A DNA stretch of 64,000 nt from Bacteroidota bacterium (GCA_017860275.1 JAFNAQ010000010.1:1-64000), one strand, 5' to 3'; shown: positions 17,363-26,950, numbered from the stretch's first letter. Translations and numbers: made by a program. The notes: generated by a model from the letters alone, not told the origin.

Positions 17363-18744
17363 TAGAACTTTGCACTTATCCAACGGAATAGGTCGTTTCC
17401 ATTTGCATAGATTAGTAAGGCAAATAACAATGCCATTCCAACCATCTGCGCTCTTTCCATAAACTTATCACCTGGTTTTCTTCCTGTAATCATTTCCCAA
17501 AGAGTAAACATTACGTGTCCTCCATCAAGAGCAGGGATAGGAAGTATATTCATAAAGGCAAGGATTATCGACAGAAAGGCCGTCATATTCCAAAATATTT
17601 GCCAATCCCATGATGTTGGGAATAGGTTTCCTATTGTTCCAAAGCCTCCTAATTGAGATGCTCCTTCTTTTGAGAAAACATATTTGAATTGTTTTACATA
17701 GTTCACAAGGCTTTCTGTTCCTTGAGCAATTCCTGCTGGGATTGATTCTAAGAAACTATATTCTGTTTTCTTAGTTTGATACATCTTATAAGGACTTCTC
17801 GAAACAGCTCCAATCTTTCCTGATGCGTCAAGCTTAAATTTTGTTTGAGCAAGAGTACCATTTCTATAGTAATCTACCGCTACTTCTTTATTCTTTAGAT
17901 TTGCTATCTCTGCAACAAAGTCAGTAAATGTTGGAGTTGGAACACCATTTATTCCTACAATACTATCCCCTACCTTCATTCCATTCTTTTCTGCCAATGA
18001 TCCAATGGCGAAATTATCTATTACAAAAGGAAAACGAGGCACAGCAAATATCTTTGAGTTTTCTGATATTAATTGCTTCGCAAAATCCTTTGGAATATCT
18101 ATTTTTACTATTTCATTTCCTCTCTTTACAGTACAAGAATTAGAACCATCTAAAAGCATCATCTCAATAACTTCCGACATCTCCGATACTGGTTTAGCAT
18201 TTACAGCAAGAATTATATCTCCATTCTTAAATCCATTCTTAAGAACAGCCTCTGTATAGTCATAACCTTGTGTTGCATTTTGAATAGGGAGAGATTCTCT
18301 ACCCCATGTAAATAGAATAAATGAGAATATTATTAATGCTCCAACGAAATTCATAATAACTCCACCAAGTACAATAAGAAGACGTTGCCAAGCTTTCTTA
18401 GAACGATATTCCCACTTTTGAGGCTCTGATGCCATTTTTGAGGCTGAGGTATTGTTTTCATCAATCATTCCTGCAATTGAACAATATCCTCCTAGTGGCA
18501 CCCAACCAATTCCCCACTCAGTATTATCATTATCTTGTTTAAAGCTTTCTGGAGCTGTTTTACTAAAGAAAGAGAAAGCCCATTTCCCATTTACTTTCTT
18601 TGCCCTAAGGATTGAAAAGTAAGGATTAAAGAACAAGTAGAACTTCTCTACCCTTGTCTTAAAGAGTCTTGCAAAAAAGTAATGCCCTAGTTCGTGTATA
18701 AATACTAACAACGAAAGGCTAAGTAATAATGCGATAATTTTCAT
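17362..18744 (-). CDS. rseP: RIP metalloprotease RseP (site-2 protease)
   Basis: A 460-residue inner-membrane zinc protease that cuts membrane-bound substrates such as anti-sigma factors. The first helix carries HELGH at 17-21; the second active-site motif LDGG is at 406-409 in LPIPALDGGH. Between them lie two PDZ-like regions (one around NGFKNGDIILAVNAKPVSEM, one around EKNGMKVGDSIVGINGVP). The length fits the Bacteroidota form. It is 28 bp downstream of dxr, the usual neighbour in this phylum. Confidence 0.95.
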   Translation of the reverse strand: MKIIALLLSLSLLVFIHELGHYFFARLFKTRVEKFYLFFNPYFSILRAKKVNGKWAFSFFSKTAPESFKQDNDNTEWGIGWVPLGGYCSIAGMIDENNTSASKMASEPQKWEYRSKKAWQRLLIVLGGVIMNFVGALIIFSFILFTWGRESLPIQNATQGYDYTEAVLKNGFKNGDIILAVNAKPVSEMSEVIEMMLLDGSNSCTVKRGNEIVKIDIPKDFAKQLISENSKIFAVPRFPFVIDNFAIGSLAEKNGMKVGDSIVGINGVPTPTFTDFVAEIANLKNKEVAVDYYRNGTLAQTKFKLDASGKIGAVSRSPYKMYQTKKTEYSFLESIPAGIAQGTESLVNYVKQFKYVFSKEGASQLGGFGTIGNLFPTSWDWQIFWNMTAFLSIILAFMNILPIPALDGGHVMFTLWEMITGRKPGDKFMERAQMVGMALLFALLIYANGNDLFRWISAKF

Positions 18745-18772
18745 ATTTGATTATAATTTGTATCTAATTAAT

Positions 18773-19939
18773 TTAGTGTTTAATATTATATTTTGAAGCA
18801 AGCTCTTCTCTTACCAATAAATCTGTTTCAAAGAAATCATTAACGCTTGCAGAGGCAATAAAATTGTACTCACTCATAGCTTTTTCTATGATTTCTGGTA
18901 TTTCTAAGAACCTAATTTTTTCATTTAGAAATGCTTCAACAGCAATTTCATTCGCTGCATTCATTATTGTTGGAATATTCCCTCCCTTCTCCATAGCCAT
19001 ATATGCTAAGGATAGACAACGAAATATATCTGTATTAGGACTTTCGAAACTTAGATTTGGATAAGCTAAGATATCTAGTTTTGGAAAATTAGTCTTAAGC
19101 CTTTCTGGATAAGTGAGTGCGTATTGAATTGGAAGACGCATATCTGCAAGACCTAATTGTGCCTTAATAGAACCATCTTCAAACTCAACCATAGAATGTA
19201 TTATCGACTGAGGATGAACTACTGCCTTAATTTTCTCTCCCTTTAATCCAAATAACCATTTTGCTTCTATAACCTCAAGTCCTTTATTCATCAGGGTTGC
19301 AGAATCAATAGTTACCTTCTTACCCATCGACCAATTAGGGTGATTGAGTGCTTGTTTAACTGTTACTTTTTCTAATTCCTCTCTTAACCAACCTCTAAAA
19401 GGGCCTCCAGAAGCAGTAAGAATTATCTTCTCGATTGGATTATAAAACTCTCCTGCTAAGCATTGAAATATTGCAGAATGTTCAGAGTCAACAGGGAGAA
19501 TGGGAACATTATTTTTTGCAGCAAGTGAAGTTATCAACTCTCCAGCAACAACTAAGGTTTCTTTATTTGCAAGAGCAATAGGCTTACCTGCTTCAATTGC
19601 CTTAATGGTAGGTCTTAGTCCGGCAAAGCCAACAAGTGCAGTAAGAACCATATCTATTGTTTCCATTTGCACTACTTCTTCAAGAGCTTGTTGCCCTGCA
19701 AAAACCTTTACATCTGTCGAAGATAAAGCTTCTTTTACCTTAGAATAGTATCTCTCATCTGCAATAACCACAGCATTTGGGTCATATTTTAAGGCTTGCT
19801 CTATTAATAAATCTGCCTGAGTGTTGGCTGTTAATACTTCAACTGATAATTTATCACTGTGATGTTCTATAACCTCTAAGGCTTGTGTCCCTATTGAGCC
19901 TGTGGAACCAATAATTGCTATTCGTTTTTTGTTTGTCAT
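18773..19939 (-). CDS. dxr: 1-deoxy-D-xylulose-5-phosphate reductoisomerase
   Basis: A cytosolic 388-residue enzyme of the MEP isoprenoid pathway that converts DXP to MEP using NADPH. The N-terminal NADPH loop is GSTGSIGTQALEVI. ANKETLV, the metal and substrate segments (PVDSEHSAI, ASGGPFRGW) and WSMGKKVTIDSATLMNKGLE are all present. The stop is 28 bp before rseP and the start 5 bp after the M23 gene, so the three form one unit. Length is normal. Confidence 0.97.
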   Translation of the reverse strand: MTNKKRIAIIGSTGSIGTQALEVIEHHSDKLSVEVLTANTQADLLIEQALKYDPNAVVIADERYYSKVKEALSSTDVKVFAGQQALEEVVQMETIDMVLTALVGFAGLRPTIKAIEAGKPIALANKETLVVAGELITSLAAKNNVPILPVDSEHSAIFQCLAGEFYNPIEKIILTASGGPFRGWLREELEKVTVKQALNHPNWSMGKKVTIDSATLMNKGLEVIEAKWLFGLKGEKIKAVVHPQSIIHSMVEFEDGSIKAQLGLADMRLPIQYALTYPERLKTNFPKLDILAYPNLSFESPNTDIFRCLSLAYMAMEKGGNIPTIMNAANEIAVEAFLNEKIRFLEIPEIIEKAMSEYNFIASASVNDFFETDLLVREELASKYNIKH

Positions 19940-19944
19940 TAGTT

Positions 19945-20838
19945 TTAGAAAGATATATAGTCTGAAGGGTTTACTGCATTACCACTATTCCATAATTCAA
20001 AATGGAGCAATGGTACTTTAGAACCATGCCCTGATTTTCCGCAAAAAGCAATTGGTTCTCCTGCTCTAACATAATCCCCCATACTCTTGATAATTGAAGA
20101 ACAATTTTTATAAACTGAAATAAATGAATTTGAATGTTGAATTCCAATTACTTTTTCATCCTCAACTGTCAAATAAGAAAAGATTACTACTCCATTAGCA
20201 ATAGATTTTATGCTTTCATTTAGATTAACAGAGATGTCTACACCATAATTCTTTTTAGAAGGATTAAAAGGAGATATTATCCTCCCCTTTATTGGAGTAA
20301 AGAAAAAACTTTCTTTCAGATGAGAATAATTACTAATTTGAGTTTGAGAGGAAGCTACTTGATACTTATCTTCGTTTTCAACAGATAATCTAAATAATGA
20401 ATCTGCTTTTGACCTCTTTAATTCAATTTTATCATAGTCTTTGGTAGAGTCACTTGTTTTTGAATCATACTTAATAGTTGGAATATCTTCTCCATATAAT
20501 ACCATCTTTAAGTTTTTTATCATATTCTCTTGCATATTTACATAGTTCTCAAGAGAATCTAATTTTTGATAGTTTCGATATGACTCTCTCTCTAGTTTTA
20601 CACTTGGGTAGCCTGGGATATATTCTCTTAAGGGAGTAAATGCAATAATAACAGTTGTTATTAAAACTAAAGCAATAGCAGATAAACCAATAGCGGTAAA
20701 GAGATTTACTGCGGTTAGATTAAAACTAAACTTTTCAACAAAAGTATTAGCATCCATCACAATCAATCTATGCTTATGCTTTAATTGAGGATAGATATCC
20801 TTCCAAATATCTTTTATTTTTCTAAAGTTTAATTTCAT
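19945..20838 (-). CDS. Degenerate M23 (LytM-type) peptidase homologue
   Basis: A 297-residue inner-membrane protein from the ATG at 20838, placed 2 bp after the nadK stop; an upstream start would overlap nadK. One membrane helix (about 35-62, NLFTAIGLSAIALVLITTVI) is followed by a coiled-coil-like stretch and a C-terminal LytM domain. The three His-bearing motifs have changed: the usual HxGxD reads NYGVD, the YAH/YKH motif reads YKNC, and HLHFE reads LLHFE. Zinc binding and hydrolysis are thus unlikely. It may act like EnvC/NlpD-type activators of cell-wall amidases. Related Bacteroidota proteins at this position usually keep these His residues (from memory). Confidence 0.8.
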   Translation of the reverse strand: MKLNFRKIKDIWKDIYPQLKHKHRLIVMDANTFVEKFSFNLTAVNLFTAIGLSAIALVLITTVIIAFTPLREYIPGYPSVKLERESYRNYQKLDSLENYVNMQENMIKNLKMVLYGEDIPTIKYDSKTSDSTKDYDKIELKRSKADSLFRLSVENEDKYQVASSQTQISNYSHLKESFFFTPIKGRIISPFNPSKKNYGVDISVNLNESIKSIANGVVIFSYLTVEDEKVIGIQHSNSFISVYKNCSSIIKSMGDYVRAGEPIAFCGKSGHGSKVPLLHFELWNSGNAVNPSDYISF

Positions 20839-20840
20839 AA

Positions 20841-21719
20841 TTATCTTTGGCGAATAGAGGTTCCCCACATTAATTTATTTCTTATTGCTGTATAGAATGA
20901 TTGGTTATGCATTCTAATTACCTTTACCTTAAATTCTGCCTTATTTATTGTAACACTAAATGGAGGTTTCATTTCATTTGTTAATGAATCCATATGTAGT
21001 GAAATACTTGTACTTGTTTCTGCTACTTCTAATCTTAGCTTTGAACTATCTGGAATAATTATCGGACGAAAGGTTAGATTATGAGGACATATAGGTGTTA
21101 TTCCTATACAAGACGATTTTGGAGAAATAATAGGTCCTCCTGCACTCATATTATAAGCTGTAGAACCAGTAGGTGTTGTAATAATTACTCCATCGGCTGT
21201 ATATGTAGCTAGAAATTCATCATCAACAAAAATATCAATATCTAATATATCACCAGCCTTACTACTACGCAAACAAATATCATTCAGAGCATATTTATCC
21301 TCAATACCCAAATCCTTATCATTAATCATGAGTAAGGAGTGATTCTCTATATTGAATTTCTTTTGTTTTAATTCCTCTATTAGGTTTTCTAATCCATTGC
21401 GACCAACAGATGTTAGAAACCCAAGATGCCCAAGATTAATTCCTATAATTGGTATTTGACTATCCTTAACTATTGGAAGTGTGTCTAAAAAAGTACCATC
21501 ACCTCCTAAAGACAAAAGAATATCGGCACCATTTATAAGTTCTTCTTTAGTATTGAAAAGCTTTAGTGGTTTTGAAAAACAAACCTTCTCCTTTATCTTG
21601 TTATAAAATTTCTCGTGTATAAAAACAAAATCGAAGTTCTGCTCAATTTGATTTATTAGATTTTGGACATAAATAATATCTTCATCCTTTGGTCTTCTTC
21701 CAAATAAAGCAACTCTCAT
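20841..21719 (-). CDS. nadK: NAD kinase
   Basis: A cytosolic 292-residue enzyme that phosphorylates NAD to NADP. The GGDGT signature is at 72-76 (LLSLGGDGTFLDT). The NAD-site region YALNDICL and the TTPTGSTAYNMSAGGPI loop are present, as is the late region with ICPHNLTFRPIIIPD. The gene follows sufD by 4 bp and precedes the M23 gene by 2 bp, so it is cotranscribed with both. Confidence 0.96.
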   Translation of the reverse strand: MRVALFGRRPKDEDIIYVQNLINQIEQNFDFVFIHEKFYNKIKEKVCFSKPLKLFNTKEELINGADILLSLGGDGTFLDTLPIVKDSQIPIIGINLGHLGFLTSVGRNGLENLIEELKQKKFNIENHSLLMINDKDLGIEDKYALNDICLRSSKAGDILDIDIFVDDEFLATYTADGVIITTPTGSTAYNMSAGGPIISPKSSCIGITPICPHNLTFRPIIIPDSSKLRLEVAETSTSISLHMDSLTNEMKPPFSVTINKAEFKVKVIRMHNQSFYTAIRNKLMWGTSIRQR

Positions 21720-21723
21720 CGTG

Positions 21724-22893
21724 TTATACTTTTGATAGGTCTATTTCAAATGCTAAATCAGGAGTAGAGCAATGTAGCACACAGTTATCACAAGTAGAAA
21801 GTTCTCCATGTAAACGGCGCTTAATAATATCTGCTAATCTCTCCTTTAATTCTTCAAGTGAAGCTTTTATTAGAACATCATTACAGAAAGCATACATTAG
21901 TAGCATTTTTGCACTACGCTCAGAAATACCTCTTGAACGAAGATAAAACATTGCATTATCATCAAGCTGACCAATTGTAGCTCCATGAGAACATTTCACA
22001 TCATCGTTATATATCTCTAAGAATGGCTGAGTATTTACTGTTGCCTTATCTGTCAATAATATATTCTTATTATTCTGCATTGCAACTGTCTGAATTGCTT
22101 TCTCTGCTACATACACATGACCTTGAAAATTTGCTTTAGCACTATCATCAAGTATACCCTTGTATAGTTGATTAGAAAAACAATTAGGCTTATTATGATT
22201 AACAGTAACCTTATTATCTACAACCTGATCTCTATCTGTAAGATATAAACCATTTAATTCTGCACTAGCATATTCTCCTTCAAAGTCTATAGTTAGATTA
22301 TTTTTAATATCTCCTCCATTAAGACTTAGCCAAAATGTTTTTAACTCCGATGAATCCTTTAGAACAAAACTTGTATTAGTTATAATTGATGCATGGTTAC
22401 TAATATTCTCCATTTTATAATACTCTAAATTGGAGTTTTTATCCAAGAATATCTTTGTGGAATTATTTGAAACACTCTTGTTATTATTTATAGAGTCATC
22501 GCAATGTATTAGTATTAGCTTACTATTTTCCCCAAGAATAACAATATTATTAGTCTGAATCAAAATTGGTTCTTCAGCCTTTATTACATCTAGCATCTGC
22601 AAAGGAATTTCTACTTCCTTATTAGCAGGGACGAAAACAAATACTCCTTCTTCAACTAGTGATTCTAATTCTATCTCTGAGTTTTTTATTAAATCTGAAT
22701 AATATTTTTTTGCATCGTCAAGACTACATACAATAACATTATCTAAATCTTTCTTATCTACACTATTTCTTTCCGAATAGAAACCATTTGCTTGAATAAT
22801 TCTATTTGTCTTAAGTTGAGGAATATTACAACTAAATCCTTGAAAATCTTCATCTCTTGGCCTAAGCGCTTTTTTAATCTCTTCCATCTTCAA
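21724..22893 (-). CDS. sufD: Fe-S assembly scaffold protein SufD
   Basis: A 389-residue beta-helical protein that, with SufB and SufC, forms the scaffold for iron-sulphur cluster assembly. The family's C-terminal signature CSHGATIGQLDDNAMFYLRSRGI is present (about 320-342), with the conserved His in SHGA. It ends in a Cys-bearing helix (CDNCVLHCSTPD). Start at 22893, with an alternative ATG two codons in. It lies 13 bp downstream of sufC. SufB, normally encoded just upstream of sufC, is not in this window. Confidence 0.9.
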   Translation of the reverse strand: MKMEEIKKALRPRDEDFQGFSCNIPQLKTNRIIQANGFYSERNSVDKKDLDNVIVCSLDDAKKYYSDLIKNSEIELESLVEEGVFVFVPANKEVEIPLQMLDVIKAEEPILIQTNNIVILGENSKLILIHCDDSINNNKSVSNNSTKIFLDKNSNLEYYKMENISNHASIITNTSFVLKDSSELKTFWLSLNGGDIKNNLTIDFEGEYASAELNGLYLTDRDQVVDNKVTVNHNKPNCFSNQLYKGILDDSAKANFQGHVYVAEKAIQTVAMQNNKNILLTDKATVNTQPFLEIYNDDVKCSHGATIGQLDDNAMFYLRSRGISERSAKMLLMYAFCNDVLIKASLEELKERLADIIKRRLHGELSTCDNCVLHCSTPDLAFEIDLSKV

Positions 22894-22906
22894 TCCTTAG
22901 TTTAAT

Positions 22907-23656
22907 TTATAAGCCTCTTAACCATTCATAACCTTTTTCTTCTAACTCGTATGCTAATTCTTTTGTGCCACTCTTAACTATCCTACCTTCGAATAATACA
23001 TGAACAAAATCAGGAACAATATAATCAAGAAGTCTTTGGTAGTGAGTAATTACAATAGTTGAATTTTCTGGAGAACGAAGTGCATTAACCCCTGAGGCAA
23101 CAATTCTTAATGCATCTATATCTAGTCCAGAATCTGTTTCGTCAAGAATTGCAAGAGTTGGGTTTAACATCGCCATTTGGAAGATTTCGTTCTTTTTCTT
23201 TTCTCCTCCCGAAAATCCTTCATTAACTGAACGATTTGCAAGCTTGGCAGTCATCTCTACAACTTTTTTCTTTTCTTCCATTAATTGAAGAAATTCCTTC
23301 GCTGGCATTGGGTCTAATCCCTTATATTTTCTTTGCTCATTGATTGCAGTCTTCATAAAGTTAGCTATGCTTACTCCAGGTATTTCGACTGGGTATTGAA
23401 ACCCTAGGAAAATCCCTTCTGCCGCCCTAGCCTCAATAGGCAAATCCATTATATTTTTTTCATTGTAGAATATCTCTCCCTGAGTAACATCGAAAGTTTC
23501 TTTCCCTGCTATTATAGATGCAAGTGTACTTTTTCCATTACCATTTGGTCCCATAATTGCATGAACCTCTCCTTTATTTATCTTTAAATCTACTCCTTTT
23601 AATATCTCTTTTCCATTAATTGAAGCGTGTAAATTTTTTATTTCTAATAATGACAT
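22907..23656 (-). CDS. sufC: Fe-S assembly ATPase SufC
   Basis: A 249-residue soluble ABC-type ATPase that drives the SufBCD scaffold. Walker A is GPNGNGKST (36-44), the signature is FSGGEKKK (148-155) and Walker B is LAILDETDSGLD (168-179). FQYPVEIPGVS (87-97) is the SufC-specific Q-loop region, and HYQRLL holds the H-loop His. It lies between the nuclease-domain gene (5 bp away) and sufD. Confidence 0.96.
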   Translation of the reverse strand: MSLLEIKNLHASINGKEILKGVDLKINKGEVHAIMGPNGNGKSTLASIIAGKETFDVTQGEIFYNEKNIMDLPIEARAAEGIFLGFQYPVEIPGVSIANFMKTAINEQRKYKGLDPMPAKEFLQLMEEKKKVVEMTAKLANRSVNEGFSGGEKKKNEIFQMAMLNPTLAILDETDSGLDIDALRIVASGVNALRSPENSTIVITHYQRLLDYIVPDFVHVLFEGRIVKSGTKELAYELEEKGYEWLRGL

Positions 23657-23661
23657 ATACT

Positions 23662-24240
23662 TTACTTTTCGTTTTTCAATAACTTAATTTCATCTCTTAA
23701 CTTTGCTGCAATATCATAATCTTCTTTTTCAATTGCAACCTCAAGCAGAGATTCTAAATCCTTAATTAGATTAGCCACAGGCTTTTCAATAATAATAGAA
23801 ATTTCATCAAGAACTATTTCATCTTTCTCAATTTCATTTGCTGAAAATCCAACCTGTTCTAATATTTCTTCGTTTGCAAAGATAGAAGTTTTATATTTAA
23901 GAGCCATATTTATTGCATCGGAAGTTCTTGCATCAATTACTTTTCTATTGATACCATCAAAACAGACAATATTTGCATAATAAATTCCTTCGTAAAATCT
24001 ATCAATACAAACTTCCTCTACTTCAATATTGTATTCTCGTAATACGTTACAAAACAAATCATATGTCAAAGGTCTTACTGGAGCTATTCCATCTATTTCT
24101 ATTGACATCCTCTGAGCCTCAAATTCACCAACGGTTATATTTAATACCCTATCGCCATCTTCTTCTTGCAAGAATACATTAAAAAAACTCCCAGTCAAGG
24201 CTGGTTCAATCTTTTTAATAAACATCTTCTTCTTTCCCAT
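23662..24240 (-). CDS. Bifunctional-nuclease-domain (DUF151) protein with UVR motif
   Basis: A 192-residue cytosolic protein. Its first 130 residues or so match the bifunctional nuclease (DUF151) domain: RVLNITVGEFEAQRMSIEI, RPLTYDLFCNVLREY and ARTSDAINMALKYKTSIF. The C-terminus carries a UvrB/UvrC-type motif (LEVAIEKEDYDIAAKLRDEI, about 166-185). This two-domain form is common in Bacteroidota. It heads the minus-strand run leading to sufCD, nadK, the M23 gene, dxr and rseP. Biochemical role in this phylum is unclear; nuclease activity is inferred from plant and actinobacterial relatives. Confidence 0.85.
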   Translation of the reverse strand: MGKKKMFIKKIEPALTGSFFNVFLQEEDGDRVLNITVGEFEAQRMSIEIDGIAPVRPLTYDLFCNVLREYNIEVEEVCIDRFYEGIYYANIVCFDGINRKVIDARTSDAINMALKYKTSIFANEEILEQVGFSANEIEKDEIVLDEISIIIEKPVANLIKDLESLLEVAIEKEDYDIAAKLRDEIKLLKNEK

Positions 24241-24370
24241 AATAAATATTATTATTTTCTCTTCATTACATTATGTATCTAAATAACGACGAGAGGCAAT
24301 AATTGTTTGCAAAAATAAACTATTTAAGTTATTTAACTCTATTATTAAATATTAAAAACACTGAATCGTA

Positions 24371-24400
24371 TTTGTTTTATAAAAAAAATTCTTTTCTTTG
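24371..24400 (+). promoter_or_regulatory. Candidate promoter of hppA
   Basis: TTTG at 24371-24374 and TTTCTTTG at 24393-24400 are 18 bp apart. The second box differs from TAnnTTTG at one base. The hppA start codon is 41 bp downstream. The facing minus-strand gene starts at 24240, so the roughly 200-bp gap must also hold its promoter; a CAAAAATA (TATTTTTG on minus) at 24310-24317 is a candidate. Confidence 0.55.
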
Positions 24401-24440
24401 CACTCTGAAAAATAGTCAAAAATTTAATCTCTATTAACCT

Positions 24441-26855
24441 ATGAAAAAAACATTTACGACATTAACTTTTTCCTTGCTAGCCCCTATTATGCTCAAAGCA
24501 AGTGAAGCTGATTTGAAAATCCCCGACGCTGTTCATGAATTTGGAATATTGCATTGGGGATTTTTTGTAACCATACTTGGTTTATTATTTGGTCTTTATC
24601 AATTTCTCCAAGTCAAAAAACTACCTTCTCATAGTTCAATGTTAGACATAGCTGCAGTTATATACAAGACATGTATGACATACCTTAAACAGCAAGGGAA
24701 GTTCTTAGCAATATTATTTATATTTATAGGTACTGCTGTTGCAGGTTATTTTGGTTTTCTTTCAAAAGGAGAAAATGGAGAAAATCTATTTGGAATAGGT
24801 GGAGTATTACTTATATTGTTCTGGACAGTAATAGGAATACTTGGTTCATATTCTGTTGCTGCCTATGGAATAAGGATGAATACTCTTGCAAACTCAAGAA
24901 TGGCTTTTGCATCTTTGAGAAGAAACCCATTAAAGCTTCTAAATATCCCTCTTGCTGCGGGTATGAGTATAGGTGTTGTTCTTATCTGTGTAGAGCTATT
25001 TATGATGTTAGTCATATTACTATTAGTTCCTGGACATTTAGCAGGAGCTTGTTTTATTGGTTTTGCAATTGGAGAATCTTTAGGAGCCTCAGTACTTAGA
25101 ATTGCAGGAGGAATATTCACTAAGATTGCAGATATTGGCTCCGACCTAATGAAAGTTGTATTTAAGATTGGAGAAGATGACCCAAGAAACCCTGGAGTAA
25201 TTGCCGATTGCACAGGAGATAATGCTGGTGATTCAGTTGGACCTACTGCCGATGGTTTTGAAACTTATGGGGTAACGGGTGTTGCATTGATTAGTTTTAT
25301 ACTTCTTGCTGTTTCGGGTTTAGAAATACAAACAGAACTTCTAATTTGGATTTTTGCTATGCGTATCCTTATGGTTATTACATCTGTTGTTTCATATTAT
25401 ATTAATCATGCATTAAGCAATTTCAAATATAGCAAAAAGGATGAGCTTGATTTTGAGCAACCTCTAACTAACCTTGTTTGGATTACATCTATACTTTCAA
25501 TAATCGTAACCTATATCATTTCCTATATACTTATCCCAAATATAAATGGTAATACCGATATTTGGTGGATTCTTTCATCAATCATTAGTTGTGGTACTCT
25601 TGGTGCTGCACTTATCCCTGAAATTACTAAGATATTTACTTCTCCAAAGTCTAAACACGTAAAAGAAGTAGTTACAGCATCTGAAGAAGGAGGAGCTTCT
25701 CTAACAATACTCTCTGGATTTGTTGCTGGTAATTTCTCTGCCTTTTGGACTGGACTTGTATTTGTTTTCTTAATGTTTGGAGCTTATCTTGCATCGACAT
25801 TTATCCCTAACGACATGATGCTCTATCCTGCAATCTTTGCCTTTGGGCTTGTTGCCTTTGGTATGCTTGGAATGGGACCGGTTACAATAGCGGTGGACTC
25901 TTACGGACCTGTAACCGATAATGCTCAATCTGTTTATGAACTTTCACTTATTGAAGAAATTGAGGATATTGATAAAGAAATAGAAAAGGACTTTGGCTTT
26001 AAACCTGATTGGGAAAAATCAAAGTACTATCTTGAGGCTAATGATGGAGCAGGAAATACATTTAAAGCTACTGCAAAACCTGTATTAATTGGAACTGCTG
26101 TTGTTGGAGCTACAACGATGATATTTTCATTAATTCTAATGATAAACAAGACTCTTGGTGTTGACCCAGCCACCATTCTAAATATTTTAAATCCATACAC
26201 TATACTTGGATTTATTCTTGGAGGTGCAGTTATATATTGGTTTACTGGTGCCTCAACTCAAGCAGTTACAACAGGTGCATATCGTGCTGTTGAATATATT
26301 AAGAAGCATATCAATCTTGACCCTAATGCTCCTAAGAAAGCAGATGCTAAGCAAAGTATTGAAGTTGTAAAGATATGCACACAATATGCTCAAAAGGGTA
26401 TGTTTAATATCTTTATATCAATTTTCTTCTTTGCTCTAGGCATTGCTTGTCTTTCTTCTCCTTCAAATATTGGAGGCAACGAGGCTGTTTCATTATTTGT
26501 TAGTTATCTTGTTGCAATTGCATTATTTGGTTTATTCCAAGCTGTCTTTATGGCGAATGCTGGAGGTGCTTGGGATAATGCAAAAAAGGTTGTAGAGGTA
26601 GATATGAAACAAAAAGGAACTCCTCTTCACGATGCAACAGTTATTGGAGATACAGTTGGAGACCCATTCAAAGACACCTCATCTGTTGCCCTAAACCCAA
26701 TCATAAAATTCACAACCCTATTTGGACTATTAGCAATGGAGATTTCAATCTCTGAATCATTCAGAGACTTCGCCCCATATTTCGGGATAATATTCTTCCT
26801 AATAGCCCTATACTTCGTATGGCGTTCATTCTACAAAATGCGAATAGAGAAATAA
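24441..26855 (+). CDS. hppA: Membrane-bound ion-translocating pyrophosphatase
   Basis: An 804-residue inner-membrane pump that couples pyrophosphate hydrolysis to export of H+ and/or Na+. The core signature is DCTGDNAGDSVGPTADGFETYG (257-278), the second conserved loop runs AVDSYGPVTDNAQ (484-496), and the C-terminal GGAWDNAKK and DTVGDPFKDTS motifs provide the remaining metal and PPi ligands. About 15-16 helices are predicted. The N-terminus looks like a cleavable or membrane segment followed by an extra helix pair, giving the longer form found in Bacteroidota. It stands alone between a divergent gene and a strong terminator. Confidence 0.96.
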   Translation: MKKTFTTLTFSLLAPIMLKASEADLKIPDAVHEFGILHWGFFVTILGLLFGLYQFLQVKKLPSHSSMLDIAAVIYKTCMTYLKQQGKFLAILFIFIGTAVAGYFGFLSKGENGENLFGIGGVLLILFWTVIGILGSYSVAAYGIRMNTLANSRMAFASLRRNPLKLLNIPLAAGMSIGVVLICVELFMMLVILLLVPGHLAGACFIGFAIGESLGASVLRIAGGIFTKIADIGSDLMKVVFKIGEDDPRNPGVIADCTGDNAGDSVGPTADGFETYGVTGVALISFILLAVSGLEIQTELLIWIFAMRILMVITSVVSYYINHALSNFKYSKKDELDFEQPLTNLVWITSILSIIVTYIISYILIPNINGNTDIWWILSSIISCGTLGAALIPEITKIFTSPKSKHVKEVVTASEEGGASLTILSGFVAGNFSAFWTGLVFVFLMFGAYLASTFIPNDMMLYPAIFAFGLVAFGMLGMGPVTIAVDSYGPVTDNAQSVYELSLIEEIEDIDKEIEKDFGFKPDWEKSKYYLEANDGAGNTFKATAKPVLIGTAVVGATTMIFSLILMINKTLGVDPATILNILNPYTILGFILGGAVIYWFTGASTQAVTTGAYRAVEYIKKHINLDPNAPKKADAKQSIEVVKICTQYAQKGMFNIFISIFFFALGIACLSSPSNIGGNEAVSLFVSYLVAIALFGLFQAVFMANAGGAWDNAKKVVEVDMKQKGTPLHDATVIGDTVGDPFKDTSSVALNPIIKFTTLFGLLAMEISISESFRDFAPYFGIIFFLIALYFVWRSFYKMRIEK

Positions 26856-26867
26856 AAAAATAAAACA

Positions 26868-26901
26868 AAAAAAAAGCGTTGCCAACCACAACGCTTTTTT
26901 T
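26868..26901 (+). terminator. Terminator of hppA
   Basis: GCGTTG (26876-26881) pairs with CAACGC (26889-26894), extended by an A-run before it and seven T after it. It lies about 13 bp past the hppA stop and 11 bp before the left end of the insertion sequence. Confidence 0.85.
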
Positions 26902-26908
26902 ATTAAAT

Positions 26909-26911
26909 AAC
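26909..26911. repeat. Target-site duplication, left copy (AAC)
   Basis: AAC directly left of the insertion sequence is repeated directly right of it at 28312-28314. A 3-bp duplication is usual for IS3-family transposition. Confidence 0.75.
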
Positions 26912-26936
26912 TGTCTAGTCCTAACATAGCGTTACA
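26912..26936 (+). repeat. IS left inverted repeat
   Basis: A 25-bp repeat starting TG, with CTAGTCCTAA and AGCGTTACA blocks. It matches the inverted right end at 21 of 25 positions. Confidence 0.88.
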
Positions 26937-26950
26937 CAAAAAGTAACAAA

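Noticed and set aside
24441-26855. Attempt to assign HppA as H+ or Na+ pump and K+-dependent or not, from Lys542 in the GNTFKA motif
   Set aside because: Lys at this place is associated with K+ independence in some subfamilies, but I recall the same motif in Bacteroides enzymes of mixed ion use. The by-eye alignment cannot settle it.
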